This document shows positions 35,781 to 44,851 of a stretch of 64,000 nucleotides of DNA, piece by piece (position 1 is the stretch's first letter; the number at the start of each line of letters is the position of its first letter). The DNA comes from Chitinophaga costaii (GTDB lineage: Bacteria; Bacteroidota; Bacteroidia; Chitinophagales; Chitinophagaceae). The translations under genes were made by a program, and so were the position numbers. The notes below the pieces were generated by a model that was given only the letters and a program-made list of their open reading frames with translations, had not been told where the DNA came from and made no database searches. The stretch is taken from assembly GCF_900094705.1 (NCBI RefSeq), contig NZ_FMAR01000003.1, positions 1 through 64,000 of the forward strand, written 5' to 3'.

Positions 35781-36584
35781 ATGAATTTTAAAGATAAGTA
35801 CGGAAACACTGCAATGGTTGCCGGCGCGTCCGAAGGACTTGGCGCTGCATATGCAAATGCACTAGCAGCAAAAGGTTTTGATCTTGTTCTTATTGCAAGG
35901 CGCTGGCAAGCACTGGAAGTTTTGGCGGATAGCATTAAGAAAAAATTTTCCGTCAAAATTATTTTGGTGGTATGTGATATTTCAGCGGACGATGCGTTGC
36001 AGCAAATCATCAATGCCACAGCAGACACCCCTATTGATTTTATGGTTTTCAATGCAGCCGCTTGTTACATCGGACCATTTGAAAAAGCGCCGTTAGAAAC
36101 ACATTTACAAATAGCACGGCTCAATGCCGTTTCGTCATTGTCGTTTGTGCATCACTTTGGGAGCAAAATGGTGGAACGTAAACGCGGTGGCATCATTATT
36201 ATGACTTCGCTTGCCGGCTTTCAGGGCGCAGGTTATGTGGCAACGTATGGCGCAACAAAAGCTTTCAATCGCGTTTTAGCGGAAGGGCTTTGGTATGAAT
36301 GGAAAGATTTAGGAGTGGATGTAGTAGCGTGCTGTTGCGGGCCCATTGATACGCCTAATTTTACCAACAATAATCCTGTTAAAGCAAGCATTTTTGAACC
36401 CAAATATTTGGTGCCTGAAAACGTTGTGAAGGAAGCGCTAGATAAAATTGGCAAGGTTCCTTCATTCGTTTGTGGCAGAGCTTTTAGAGTGGCAAACTTC
36501 TTTATGCAGCACCTTCTTCCCCGAAAAACCACGATTAAATTCGTGGGTGACGGTACAAAAAAAATGTTTGACGTTTCAGCATAA
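35781..36584 (+). CDS. SDR oxidoreductase (hydroxysteroid-dehydrogenase-like)
   Basis: A 267-residue short-chain dehydrogenase: GASEGLGAAYANALAAKG (15-32), NAAA at 91-94 where NNAG is usual, S143, Y156 and K160 as catalytic residues (MTSLAGF ... YGATK). The N-terminus and LARR-type second strand resemble the DltE/17-beta-hydroxysteroid-dehydrogenase (HSD17B12/B3) group. A hydrophobic C-terminal stretch (FRVANFFMQHLLPRKT) could touch the membrane. It begins 15 bases after the EXPERA gene, so the operon is tight. Confidence 0.9.
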   Translation: MNFKDKYGNTAMVAGASEGLGAAYANALAAKGFDLVLIARRWQALEVLADSIKKKFSVKIILVVCDISADDALQQIINATADTPIDFMVFNAAACYIGPFEKAPLETHLQIARLNAVSSLSFVHHFGSKMVERKRGGIIIMTSLAGFQGAGYVATYGATKAFNRVLAEGLWYEWKDLGVDVVACCCGPIDTPNFTNNNPVKASIFEPKYLVPENVVKEALDKIGKVPSFVCGRAFRVANFFMQHLLPRKTTIKFVGDGTKKMFDVSA

Positions 36585-36691
36585 AAGACTTTATCAAAAA
36601 ATATAGAAAACCTATTGGCGTAAACGACACAAAGCTGATTTCCTTAAAGAAATTCATGCCCCTGCTGGAAAGAACTTTTACAATAATTGTC

Positions 36692-37672
36692 TTATATCCA
36701 ACCTTCTGCTTTGTACCAATCAAAGGAGTCTTTAAAGCTTTCTTCAATAGGCCTCGCTTTGAAACCTAATTCTTTTTCAGCTTTTAAATGGATGACTTCT
36801 TTAGGAGATTGTGCTGCTTCCAACATTTCCTTGGTGAATAGCGGTTCTTTTCCATTGATCTTTGCTGCAATTTTGATGAAGGGCAGCAGTGCATGCATCA
36901 GCCAAAGCGGCAAAATAGTTTTCGTTGTTTTTCTGCCTGTTATTTTTTCTATTAAATTAGAAACCTCGAGCATGGAGAGCATAGCGCCTGTAAGGAAATA
37001 ACGTTCTCCTCGTTTCCCTTTTTCCGCAGCAAGTAATATGCCGTCGGCAACATCTCGCACATCTGCATAGTCGCTAAGCCCTTCCATAATGGCGGGTAAT
37101 TTTCCTTTGGCCAAGTCAAGTAATGCATTGGCTAAAATAGATGGTTCGTAATCATAAGGCCCGATTAATGTACCTGGATTTACAATTACTGCATCAAGTC
37201 CTTGGGAGACCAAATCGAGAATTTTTTTCTCTGCATACGCTTTGGTACGGTGGTAGGCCGTGGGATCAGTAAGAGCAAGTTCGCGGGTTTCATCCATAGG
37301 TTTGTCCAATGGGTATTTGTTCAATGCATGATGAGAACTGCAATGCACTAACCGGATATTCTTAGCAAGACAGGCTGCTGCTATATTACTGGTCCCTTCT
37401 ACGTTTACTTTCCAGACACTTCCATCTTTATCGGGAGCAAGTATAATTTTTGCAGCTAAATGAAAAACAATGTCAATGTCTTCAAGCGCATTTGTAACCG
37501 AACCCTTGTCTAATAAATTGCCTGCATAAATTTCCACGGGTACACCAGAAAGCGATTTCTCGTGCAAATGATCTCCACCAGTAAATACACGTACGATATT
37601 TCCTTTCTCAACTAACTTTCTGACCACCACATTGCCCAAACGGCCGCTTCCACCTGTGACTAGTATTCTCAT
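36692..37672 (-). CDS. 3-beta-HSD-like NAD(P)-dependent epimerase/dehydratase
   Basis: A 326-residue extended SDR from ATG 37672 (MRILVTGGSGRLGNVVVRKL); a longer frame adds 19 hydrophobic residues without family similarity. Nucleotide-binding motif GGSGRLG (7-13), VFHLAA, and the catalytic Y140/K144 in AYHRTKAYAEKK, followed by NPGTLIGP and YADVRDVADGI. The pattern is that of 3-beta-hydroxysteroid dehydrogenases, bacterial SdmB-like reductases and dihydroflavonol reductases. It is convergent with, and 107 bases from, the Rieske/EXPERA/SDR operon. Confidence 0.9.
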   Translation of the reverse strand: MRILVTGGSGRLGNVVVRKLVEKGNIVRVFTGGDHLHEKSLSGVPVEIYAGNLLDKGSVTNALEDIDIVFHLAAKIILAPDKDGSVWKVNVEGTSNIAAACLAKNIRLVHCSSHHALNKYPLDKPMDETRELALTDPTAYHRTKAYAEKKILDLVSQGLDAVIVNPGTLIGPYDYEPSILANALLDLAKGKLPAIMEGLSDYADVRDVADGILLAAEKGKRGERYFLTGAMLSMLEVSNLIEKITGRKTTKTILPLWLMHALLPFIKIAAKINGKEPLFTKEMLEAAQSPKEVIHLKAEKELGFKARPIEESFKDSFDWYKAEGWI

Positions 37673-37949
37673 CTGTTTATCTTTTAATTGGTTTTCACTA
37701 CTTATCGGCAAAATAGTCAAAAAGAACAAAAAAGAAGTGCCCGAAGTACACTCACTCCTGATGTAATTATTGCGGGCAAAAATACGGAAGTAAAATCAGT
37801 CAATCTCCCTATTTTTGGGCGGGAGGATAAATAAGGAATTGGTAAGAAATATTATTTTCAATAGTAAGGGAGGTGTGGGCTTTCCCTTTGCGTGAATAAA
37901 TAATGTTATGCAGTCAATGCAATAGCTGTGCCCACGCGTTAATGAAATC

Positions 37950-38540
37950 CTACTCATCATGTAGGCCCTTCCCATTTAATATATGCGATATGTATTTTTG
38001 GATCCTGGACACCCTGGTTGTAGATTGTTTGGGAGCGGAAAAATAAAGATTGTAGGCTCGTTGCCGCCCTGGTGTCAATGCTGAAAAAGCGGCTTTTAAA
38101 GTAGGAATTTCTTTTATTTTTTGTTGAAATTCCTCTGGATAAATGAGGGATGTTTTTGCGGTAAAGTTCACTTTTATGCCTGCTTTTTCCCCTGCTATGG
38201 CTGCATGGATGTAGGCTTTAATGAGGGTTTGCTGTGCTGTTATTTCCTCGGTATTGGTAAACCGGATCTGACGGGTAGCTTGTGTATGTTGGGATTGTTG
38301 GACTAATAAGCCGTGGTCGTCCTGTAATAAAGCCCCTTTAAAAAATAGCAGTGCACAATATGCTTTAAAAGAATGTATTAAGACAATATTATGCCCCTGA
38401 AAAGTGTAGCAAGGTACGCCCCATTTTAATGTTTCTGTCAACGGAGCATCCAGTGCAATGGATCTTAATTTTTCCAATTCCTTTTGCCAGGTGGTGGCTT
38501 CCGTGAAATAAAAATCTACCTTGTGATTTTTGTTGTGCAT
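37950..38540 (-). CDS. YdeI/DUF1801-family protein
   Basis: A 196-residue cytosolic protein. The first ~120 residues are a DUF1801 domain (LDAPLTETLKWGVPCYTFQGHN, SFKAYCALLFFKGALLQDD). The C-terminal ~70 are the OmdA-type helical domain of YdeI/OmpD-associated proteins (YPEEFQQKIKEIPTLKAAFS, LTPGRQRAYNLYFSAPKQ). Members have been linked to antimicrobial-peptide resistance in other bacteria; the biochemical role is unknown. Single gene. Confidence 0.88.
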   Translation of the reverse strand: MHNKNHKVDFYFTEATTWQKELEKLRSIALDAPLTETLKWGVPCYTFQGHNIVLIHSFKAYCALLFFKGALLQDDHGLLVQQSQHTQATRQIRFTNTEEITAQQTLIKAYIHAAIAGEKAGIKVNFTAKTSLIYPEEFQQKIKEIPTLKAAFSALTPGRQRAYNLYFSAPKQSTTRVSRIQKYISHILNGKGLHDE

Positions 38541-38631
38541 GGGGATGAAATTGGAACCGCCTAAACAAAATGCTGTGTATAAAAACTACTTACGGTAGCA
38601 TAAATTAAGGCGGCGGGATGATAATGGAATG

Positions 38632-39015
38632 TTAAGCACGCAATGAGTTAATATTACACTTTTTTTCGGGCGGCCTGTAATACCAGGAAGTAATAGTTAG
38701 TACTAGCAATAGCAGCGAGGGGTATATGTCTTGCCAAGCATTTCCTATGGCAATATGTGAGTATATAGCACCAGACATAGCAAAGAAAAAACCCGCATAA
38801 GCCCATTCCTTTATTAAGGGAAACTTTGGAATAAGTACAGCGATAACCCCCAAAAACTTCCAGATGGCTAAGAGTGTCAGGAAATAAACGGGATAACCCA
38901 GGTGTGTGATTTTGTCTACTTCCGTTTTTGATTTGGTTAACTGTACAATTCCGGTGGATACCATGCCCAACGCCAGCCACAGCGTAGCGATCCAGTAGAT
39001 GATTTTATTTTGCAT
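38632..39015 (-). CDS. DoxX-like membrane protein
   Basis: A 127-residue four-helix membrane protein (about 7-27, 45-64, 70-88, 96-114) with the DoxX-like signatures KITHLGYPVYFLTLLAIWK and LIPKFPLIKEWAYAGFFFAM. Last gene of an ArsR-SRPBCC-DoxX run, a common Bacteroidota arrangement; it starts 12 bases after the SRPBCC gene. Confidence 0.88.
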   Translation of the reverse strand: MQNKIIYWIATLWLALGMVSTGIVQLTKSKTEVDKITHLGYPVYFLTLLAIWKFLGVIAVLIPKFPLIKEWAYAGFFFAMSGAIYSHIAIGNAWQDIYPSLLLLVLTITSWYYRPPEKKCNINSLRA

Positions 39016-39027
39016 GATTTCAAAGTG

Positions 39028-39495
39028 TCATTTTAATTGGGATAATATGTCCTGCAAACGGTTATGGGCCATGTTGATGCCTGCTGCAAATGGCATCTTC
39101 AGTATTTGATCCCTGATGTCCACCGATCTGTACACCACGTGCATGGTAAGACGGCTGGTGTTTTCGGTAAGTTGTTCAAACGTCAGGAACTCCAGTTGTA
39201 CACCAAAAGTAGAATGCTCCATTTCAAATGTCCGTATGATTTCCTGGTTAGGGATAAACGAATGGATAACCCCATTTGCGGCAAATACTACCTGTCCCTG
39301 CGCATTTGTCGTTTGAAAAGCATAGCTACCATGCTTTTTATTTTCAAGCTGTAGTACATTCGTTCCCATCCATTGCCCAACAATGGCGGCATCTTCATAG
39401 GCTGTAAAAAGAAGGGACAACGGTAATTCAAATTCCCTGGTAATGGTAAGTTCCTGTTTGCCGTCCTCGGCCTTTACTTTTGTTTTTAGTTCTAT
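39028..39495 (-). CDS. SRPBCC/AHSA1-family protein with non-canonical start
   Basis: A START-like ligand-binding protein of about 155 residues. The full domain needs residues upstream of the first ATG (39420): the open frame reads ELKTKVKAEDGKQELTITRE before LPLSLLFTAYEDAAIVGQWMG, which is the normal N-terminal strand and helix of the AHSA1 fold. In that extension the only start-like codon is ATA at 39493-39495 (ATA GAA CTA AAA), one base from ATG. The frame is also the same as that of the preceding ArsR gene, separated by its TAA. Either ATA or a downstream TTG is used, or expression is impaired. Confidence 0.8.
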   Translation of the reverse strand: MELKTKVKAEDGKQELTITREFELPLSLLFTAYEDAAIVGQWMGTNVLQLENKKHGSYAFQTTNAQGQVVFAANGVIHSFIPNQEIIRTFEMEHSTFGVQLEFLTFEQLTENTSRLTMHVVYRSVDIRDQILKMPFAAGINMAHNRLQDILSQLK

Positions 39496-39501
39496 AAATA
39501 G

Positions 39502-39825
39502 TTATTTTTTTGTTTTGTACTTTTTCATGATACTTTCCAGTTTATTAAATCGGCTATCCCACATTTGGCGGAATGGCTCAATGAAGTCGGCTACCTCTTT
39601 CATTTTTTTTGCATTGATGTGGTAATGAATTTCCCGGCCGTTTTGTTCATGCTTTAATAATTCACATTCAGTGAGTATTTGCAGGTGTTTTGAAACGGTG
39701 GGTCTTGCTGTATCGAAGTTTGCAGCGATGGCGCCTGCTGTCATGGATTGAGACGTTAGCAGTAATAATATGGCCCTCCTGGTTGGATCTGCGATGGCCT
39801 GAAAAACATCTCTCCTTAAATTCAT
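39502..39825 (-). CDS. ArsR-family HTH regulator
   Basis: A 107-residue winged-helix repressor: [44 protein letters not shown] as recognition helix, wing [16 protein letters not shown]. No metal-binding CxC is seen in the recognition helix, so it belongs to the non-metal ArsR group that controls adjacent SRPBCC/DoxX genes. First gene of that operon. Confidence 0.92.
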   Translation of the reverse strand: MNLRRDVFQAIADPTRRAILLLLTSQSMTAGAIAANFDTARPTVSKHLQILTECELLKHEQNGREIHYHINAKKMKEVADFIEPFRQMWDSRFNKLESIMKKYKTKK

Positions 39826-40514
39826 TGAGTAGCTATTTGGCTAAAAATATAAATGAAGTTATTTAACTACGCAAATTATGATTAAAATTTTTTTTACTAA
39901 AAAAACTAAAGTTTAATTGAGTGGATTTTCACAAAAAAAGGTGTTGTATGTTTTTTATGGCATGTTTGCTTTGCTGTACAACGTTTTGGTGAGTAATTTT
40001 CCGGAATACATTATTCACTTTGAAGAACAATACTTGCCTGATATTTTTCAGTAATAAAGATTGTATATTGCTCAACGATCAATCAGCCATGGCGGCCATG
40101 CAAGCCAAGGTGATCGTATCATGAAGTGATCTATAAACTATAGTAATTCTGCTGAAAAAGATAATGCCATTTACGAAAATATGCATACGATTACCAGGAA
40201 GTGGGGTGCTGGCCACACCATACGTTTGCCGGAGAAAAAAACCAGTGGCCGTTTGTATTGCAATGCTCTGGGTAAAGTTTCCATCACTATTTTATGGACG
40301 CTGGCAAGAACGAAAGTTGTAGTGATAAATTGACCTTTATTCCAAACCCCGATATCATCCCGCCTGTTGGCCTTAGCAGCTGGCTTAAAAGATGGTTGGG
40401 GATTAGACTTTGATTAAAATATTCCTGAATCTCCCGAAAATATCCTGGCGAGACGGAACTTTGGATCCTATACAGATACTGTACCTAATTTACAGCGCAT
40501 TTTAAAAATTTTGC
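39826..40514. other. probable decayed coding region
   Basis: About 690 bases without an intact gene. The plus strand shows protein-like fragments in shifting frames: NSAEKDNAIYENMHTITRKW and GAGHTIRLPEKKTSGRLY, then FMDAGKNESCSDKLTFIPNP and on to a stop near 40412, and NIPESPENILARRNFGSYTD before the next gene. I cannot assign a family; they look like the ruins of one or two genes. Confidence 0.3.
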
Positions 40515-42590
40515 ATGTTCAAGACAAGATTCTCCTTGGTGGGAATGATTCTTATCCTGGTACTGGTGGTTTCAGCAATTACCAGGTTACTACTGTTCGC
40601 CAGTACACACGCATCCAATATGTCTTTCGGACAATTGTTGGGAGCCTTTATTATTGGGTTTATATATGATTGTACGGTAGCAAGTTTTGTGATAATTCCT
40701 TTTGTGTTGCAATTGTGGTTGCAAACTAATATTATATACCGTAAAAAGGTAATGCCGTATGTGGTGGCATTTTTCATGAGTGTATTGGCCTTGTTATTAT
40801 TCACCCATGTGGTGCCAAAAGATTATAGCAAGGAATTATTTCGCTACCTGATTATTTATATTGTCTTGCGGTTTGCTATCTATTTGGTGCTATTTTTTTC
40901 GTCTCAAGGCTTTCGTATTCGCTGGCGCGCAGGTGTGCTATATGCGGCCACTACACTGGTGGTGTTTTTGATTTTATTGAATGGGGTCAGTGAATGGTTT
41001 TTCTGGCAGGAGTTCAGTACCCGCTATAATTTTATTGCGGTAGACTACCTGGTGTATACCACAGAAGTATTGGGTAACATTGGTGAGTCTTATCCCATTA
41101 TACCTATCGTTGGCAGCCTGGTACTGGCAGCTGTGTTACTGGTTTACCTGAACCGGCGCTTTATCCGTTATAGCGTATGCTTGCCTTCGTCTTTTGCTAA
41201 ACGAACGCTGATGGCTATTTTTCTGTTGCTGCTGCCGGTGCTGGGCTATTTTGTAGTGCAGGAAAAGTGGCGCAACTTTAGCCGGAATGCTTATGCAAAT
41301 GCACTGGCTGGCAATGGACCTTATGAATTTGCTGAAGCCTTCATGGACAATGAATTGGATTTCTGTAAATTCTACCAAACCATGCCCGATACGGAGGCTT
41401 TCCGCCTGGTGCGCGCACAAATTCAAACGCCCAATGCCCGCTTTGTTAATAATAATCCTTATAGTATTGAAAGGGATATTACTTATGCAGAACCGGAACG
41501 CAAACTAAATGTAGTACTCATAAGCGTAGAAAGTTTTAGCGCCAGTTTCATGCGGGCGTTTGGTAGTGATAAAAATATAACACCTGCCCTGGATTCCCTG
41601 GCAAAGCACAGCTTGTTCTTTACAAATATGTTTGCATCGGGTACCCGCACGGTCCGTGGGCTGGAGGCTTTGTCACTTTCTATTCCGCCTACACCTGGAC
41701 AGAGCATTGTGAAAAGGCCGGACAATGGTCACCTGTTTTCATTAGGCAGTGTTTTTCGCGCCAAAGGTTATATTACCCAATATATTTATGGAGGCTATAG
41801 TTACTTCGATAATATGAAGGCCTTCTTCAGCAACAATGGTTATGCTGTCATAGATCGTTCAGCTATTCCCGCTGCAAAAGTGCATTACGAAAATATCTGG
41901 GGCGTGGCAGATGAAGATTTGTTTACACTGGCCCTTCATATGCTGGATTCTAATCACCAGGCAGGCAAGCCTTTCTTCACCCATATTATGACGGTTTCTA
42001 ATCACCGCCCCTATACCTACCCCGATGGGCGTATTGATATTCCTGCTGCTTCGCAAACCCGTGAGGGCGCTGTAAAATATACGGACTACAGTATTGTTAG
42101 ATTTATTAAGGAAGCTGCTGCAAAACCTTGGTTCGATAGTACCGTATTTGTAATTGTGGCAGATCATTGTGCCAGTGCAGCCGGCCATGTGGAATTGCCG
42201 GTTACGGGATATCATATTCCTATGATGATCTATGCACCGAAAATATTGCCATCTCGGAATGTAAGTACGCTCACTGCACAGATAGATGTGGCGCCTACTA
42301 TCCTGGGGTTGCTTAATTTTAATTATCGTTCTAAATTTTTTGGGCAAGATGTATTGCATTTGCCTGAAGGTAAAGAACGTGCCTTCATCAGCACCTACCA
42401 GGGATTGGGATATTTGAAGGATGGAACGTTGATCATACAATCGCCGGTAAAACAAGTACACTCGTTTAAACCCGACTTTACCAATGGCAACGCAATATCC
42501 ATTCCCTTGGATCCGGCATTGCGCAACGAAGCCATTGCTTACTATCAAAGCATTAATTGGATATTAAAGCATAAACAGCAATCGGAATAA
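40515..42590 (+). CDS. LtaS-like phosphoglycerol transferase / sulfatase-fold membrane enzyme
   Basis: A 691-residue protein. Five N-terminal membrane helices (about 8-28, 40-62, 78-97, 105-128, 138-160, plus one near 195-215) precede an extracytoplasmic alkaline-phosphatase/sulfatase-type domain (about 325-660). The metal and nucleophile region reads NVVLISVESFSASFMRAFGS and then GTRTVRGLEALSLSIPPTPG, with the catalytic Thr in GTRTVRG. Later metal ligands fall in FVIVADHCASAAGH. Gram-negative members modify membrane glycans or lipids with phosphoglycerol or phosphoethanolamine. Confidence 0.92.
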   Translation: MFKTRFSLVGMILILVLVVSAITRLLLFASTHASNMSFGQLLGAFIIGFIYDCTVASFVIIPFVLQLWLQTNIIYRKKVMPYVVAFFMSVLALLLFTHVVPKDYSKELFRYLIIYIVLRFAIYLVLFFSSQGFRIRWRAGVLYAATTLVVFLILLNGVSEWFFWQEFSTRYNFIAVDYLVYTTEVLGNIGESYPIIPIVGSLVLAAVLLVYLNRRFIRYSVCLPSSFAKRTLMAIFLLLLPVLGYFVVQEKWRNFSRNAYANALAGNGPYEFAEAFMDNELDFCKFYQTMPDTEAFRLVRAQIQTPNARFVNNNPYSIERDITYAEPERKLNVVLISVESFSASFMRAFGSDKNITPALDSLAKHSLFFTNMFASGTRTVRGLEALSLSIPPTPGQSIVKRPDNGHLFSLGSVFRAKGYITQYIYGGYSYFDNMKAFFSNNGYAVIDRSAIPAAKVHYENIWGVADEDLFTLALHMLDSNHQAGKPFFTHIMTVSNHRPYTYPDGRIDIPAASQTREGAVKYTDYSIVRFIKEAAAKPWFDSTVFVIVADHCASAAGHVELPVTGYHIPMMIYAPKILPSRNVSTLTAQIDVAPTILGLLNFNYRSKFFGQDVLHLPEGKERAFISTYQGLGYLKDGTLIIQSPVKQVHSFKPDFTNGNAISIPLDPALRNEAIAYYQSINWILKHKQQSE

Positions 42591-42826
42591 GCAGGTTGTA
42601 AAAAAAATAGGGCGTAAAACTATTTATAAGTAAGGTTTCCTGGAAAAAATGGTTCTCATCCGTTGCGGCCATTGGCATAAGGCAGTTCTTCTTATTTGAG
42701 CTACCATCGGGTAGCTGCTAATATTACGACTGTAGTTGGGGGTATTGATTTGGTGCAACTAAATTAATCAATTCCAGGATACACCCTTAATCCCCTAAAT
42801 TTACAGGTAGTTAAAAAACCGGTGCT

Positions 42827-43741
42827 ATGATCAGAAAAGCGATCCTATTCGCAGGTTGCGCCTTATGGATGCTGGTTACTGCCACTGTATCCGCCCAGCA
42901 AAAAATCGTTGTCTTCCAATCGGATTTTGGCCTCAAAGACGGCGCTGTATCGGCGATGAAAGGGGTGGCCAGCACTGTATCGACCGATCTGAAGTTGTAT
43001 GACATTACCCATGAAATTCCCGCTTACAATATTTGGGAAGCCGCTTATCGCCTGGAGCAAACCGTACCCTACTGGCCCACCGGCACGGTGTTCGTTTCTG
43101 TGGTAGATCCCGGTGTGGGTACTGAACGTAAGTCGGTGGTGCTGAAAACCAACACCGGCCAGTTCATCGTAACACCAGACAATGGTACCCTTACCCTGGT
43201 GGCCGCATCCCTTGGTATAGCCGAAGTGCGGGAGATCGATGAAACGGTGAACCGTCGCAAAGATTCACAGCAATCTTATACTTTTCATGGACGTGATGTA
43301 TATGCTTACACTGCCGCGCGACTGGCAGCAGGCGCCATTACATACGAACAGGTAGGCCCCCGGTTGCCAAACGAGGTGGTGCGCATTCCATACCAGGCGG
43401 CTGTGCTGGAAGGACATATTATTAAAGGTAGCATTGCTGTGCTGGACGTGCAGTATGGCAACTTATGGACTAACATCAGACGTGATCTCTTTCAACAATT
43501 AAGCCCGCAATACGGGGACGTGGTACACCTTACCGTCTTGCACAAAGGCATGCTTGTTTACAAAGGTGATGCGCCTTATAGCCAGACGTTTGGTGCAGTG
43601 GCCAAAGGTAAACCACTGAGTTACCTCAATAGTTTACTGGATCTTTCCTTTGCCTTAAACCAAGCCAGTTTTGCCGCCGTGTACCACATTGGCAGTGGGC
43701 CCGATTGGAGCGTGGAAGTAGGGATTACCCATAAAAAATAA
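42827..43741 (+). CDS. SAM hydroxide adenosyltransferase (DUF62) homologue with signal peptide
   Basis: A 304-residue member of the SAM-hydrolase/fluorinase fold. The DUF62 domain starts at IVVFQSDFGLKDGAVSAMKG and keeps the catalytic Asp-Arg-His triad of SAM hydroxide adenosyltransferases: D94 in VVDPGVG, R101 in TERKS, H154 in TFHGRDVYA; the C-terminal barrel (GSIAVLDVQYGNLWTNI) is complete. Unusually, residues 1-24 are a clear Sec signal peptide (ILFAGCALWMLVTATVSAQQ), predicting export to a compartment where SAM is not expected. Single gene upstream of a TIM-barrel lipoprotein. Confidence 0.9.
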   Translation: MIRKAILFAGCALWMLVTATVSAQQKIVVFQSDFGLKDGAVSAMKGVASTVSTDLKLYDITHEIPAYNIWEAAYRLEQTVPYWPTGTVFVSVVDPGVGTERKSVVLKTNTGQFIVTPDNGTLTLVAASLGIAEVREIDETVNRRKDSQQSYTFHGRDVYAYTAARLAAGAITYEQVGPRLPNEVVRIPYQAAVLEGHIIKGSIAVLDVQYGNLWTNIRRDLFQQLSPQYGDVVHLTVLHKGMLVYKGDAPYSQTFGAVAKGKPLSYLNSLLDLSFALNQASFAAVYHIGSGPDWSVEVGITHKK

Positions 43742-43868
43742 ACAGGCAGAGGAGTGGGAACAGTCAGGCGTTGTATGCTTCTGTACCATTTATCATTTTA
43801 AAATACCGTTCATTCCAACAATTTATTATATTGGGTGGCGAATTTTATTCATCAAATTATTATTTACC

Positions 43869-44759
43869 ATGCAGAAGATTTCACGTTATTTACTCGGCGT
43901 GTTGTGCGCCGCTGCCCTAGCCAGTTGTAACAATGGGGCAAGTACTAAAACGGTTTCAGATTCTACTACCGTTGCTACTGATACCATTAAAACGGCTACC
44001 GGCGTGGATTACAAGTTGGGCGTACAATTGTGGACATTCCGTGTTTTCACCTTCGCCGAAGCGCTCGATAAGGTAGATAGCGCAGGCATTAAAAACATTG
44101 AAGCCTTTTGGGGCCAGCCTTTGGGTGATGGTCTGAAAGGTAAATTCGGGGGAGATATGACCACCGACGAACGCGCCAAGGTAAAAGAACTACTTACGAA
44201 GAAAGGCATCAACCTGGTAGCGATGGGCGTGATCGTACCCAATGGTAAAGCAGAATGGATAAAAGCATTTGACCTGGCAAAATATTTTGGTCTCAGCTAC
44301 ATTACCGCAGAACCCATCAAAACACAGTGGAATGTGGTAGATAGCCTGGCGGGTGTTTATGGCATTAAGGTAGCCATCCACGATCATCCCAAACCAAACG
44401 TTTACTGGCACCCTGACTCCGTGCTGGCTGCTATCCAGGGACATCCCAACATTGGCTCCTGCGCAGACATTGGTCATTGGGCCCGCAATGGTCTCGATCC
44501 CGTAGAATGCCTGAAAAAACTGGAAGGCCACATCTACGGTGCTCACCTGAAAGACATCGTAAAATTTGGTGATACCGAGGCCGCAGATACCGTGGTGTCT
44601 AAAGGCGTGATCAATTTACCAGCCGTATTCGCAGAACTGAAACGCCAGCATTTTTCCAGTATGATATCTATAGAACATGAATCGAACTGGTATCACAACC
44701 TGCCCGATGTAATCTTTACTAAACAATATTTCGACGAGCAAACCAGTAAGCTGAAATAA
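43869..44759 (+). CDS. sugar phosphate isomerase/epimerase-like TIM-barrel lipoprotein
   Basis: A 296-residue protein with a lipobox (LASC, Cys about 20), a Thr/Ser-rich spacer, then an AP-endonuclease-2-type TIM barrel: YKLGVQLWTFRVFTFAEALD, GIKNIEAFWG, KVAIHDHPKPN, GSCADIGHWARNG, HLKDI and ISIEHES. The His/Asp/Glu set at strand ends is the usual metal site of xylose-isomerase-like enzymes, so it may act on a sugar in the periplasm. A terminator follows. Confidence 0.9.
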   Translation: MQKISRYLLGVLCAAALASCNNGASTKTVSDSTTVATDTIKTATGVDYKLGVQLWTFRVFTFAEALDKVDSAGIKNIEAFWGQPLGDGLKGKFGGDMTTDERAKVKELLTKKGINLVAMGVIVPNGKAEWIKAFDLAKYFGLSYITAEPIKTQWNVVDSLAGVYGIKVAIHDHPKPNVYWHPDSVLAAIQGHPNIGSCADIGHWARNGLDPVECLKKLEGHIYGAHLKDIVKFGDTEAADTVVSKGVINLPAVFAELKRQHFSSMISIEHESNWYHNLPDVIFTKQYFDEQTSKLK

Positions 44760-44780
44760 GCAACCGTTTTGTTACATCAC

Positions 44781-44826
44781 AAAAAGCCTGGCGGCGTTTG
44801 GCAACAAACATCACCAGGCTTTTTTG
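44781..44826 (+). terminator. rho-independent terminator
   Basis: AAAAAGCCTGG pairs with CCAGGCTTTTTT; the interior carries a smaller TTTG/CAAA stem. Ends the TIM-barrel gene, before the pirin gene. Confidence 0.8.
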
Positions 44827-44851
44827 TATTTTGCAGGTATAACTTCCTGTT

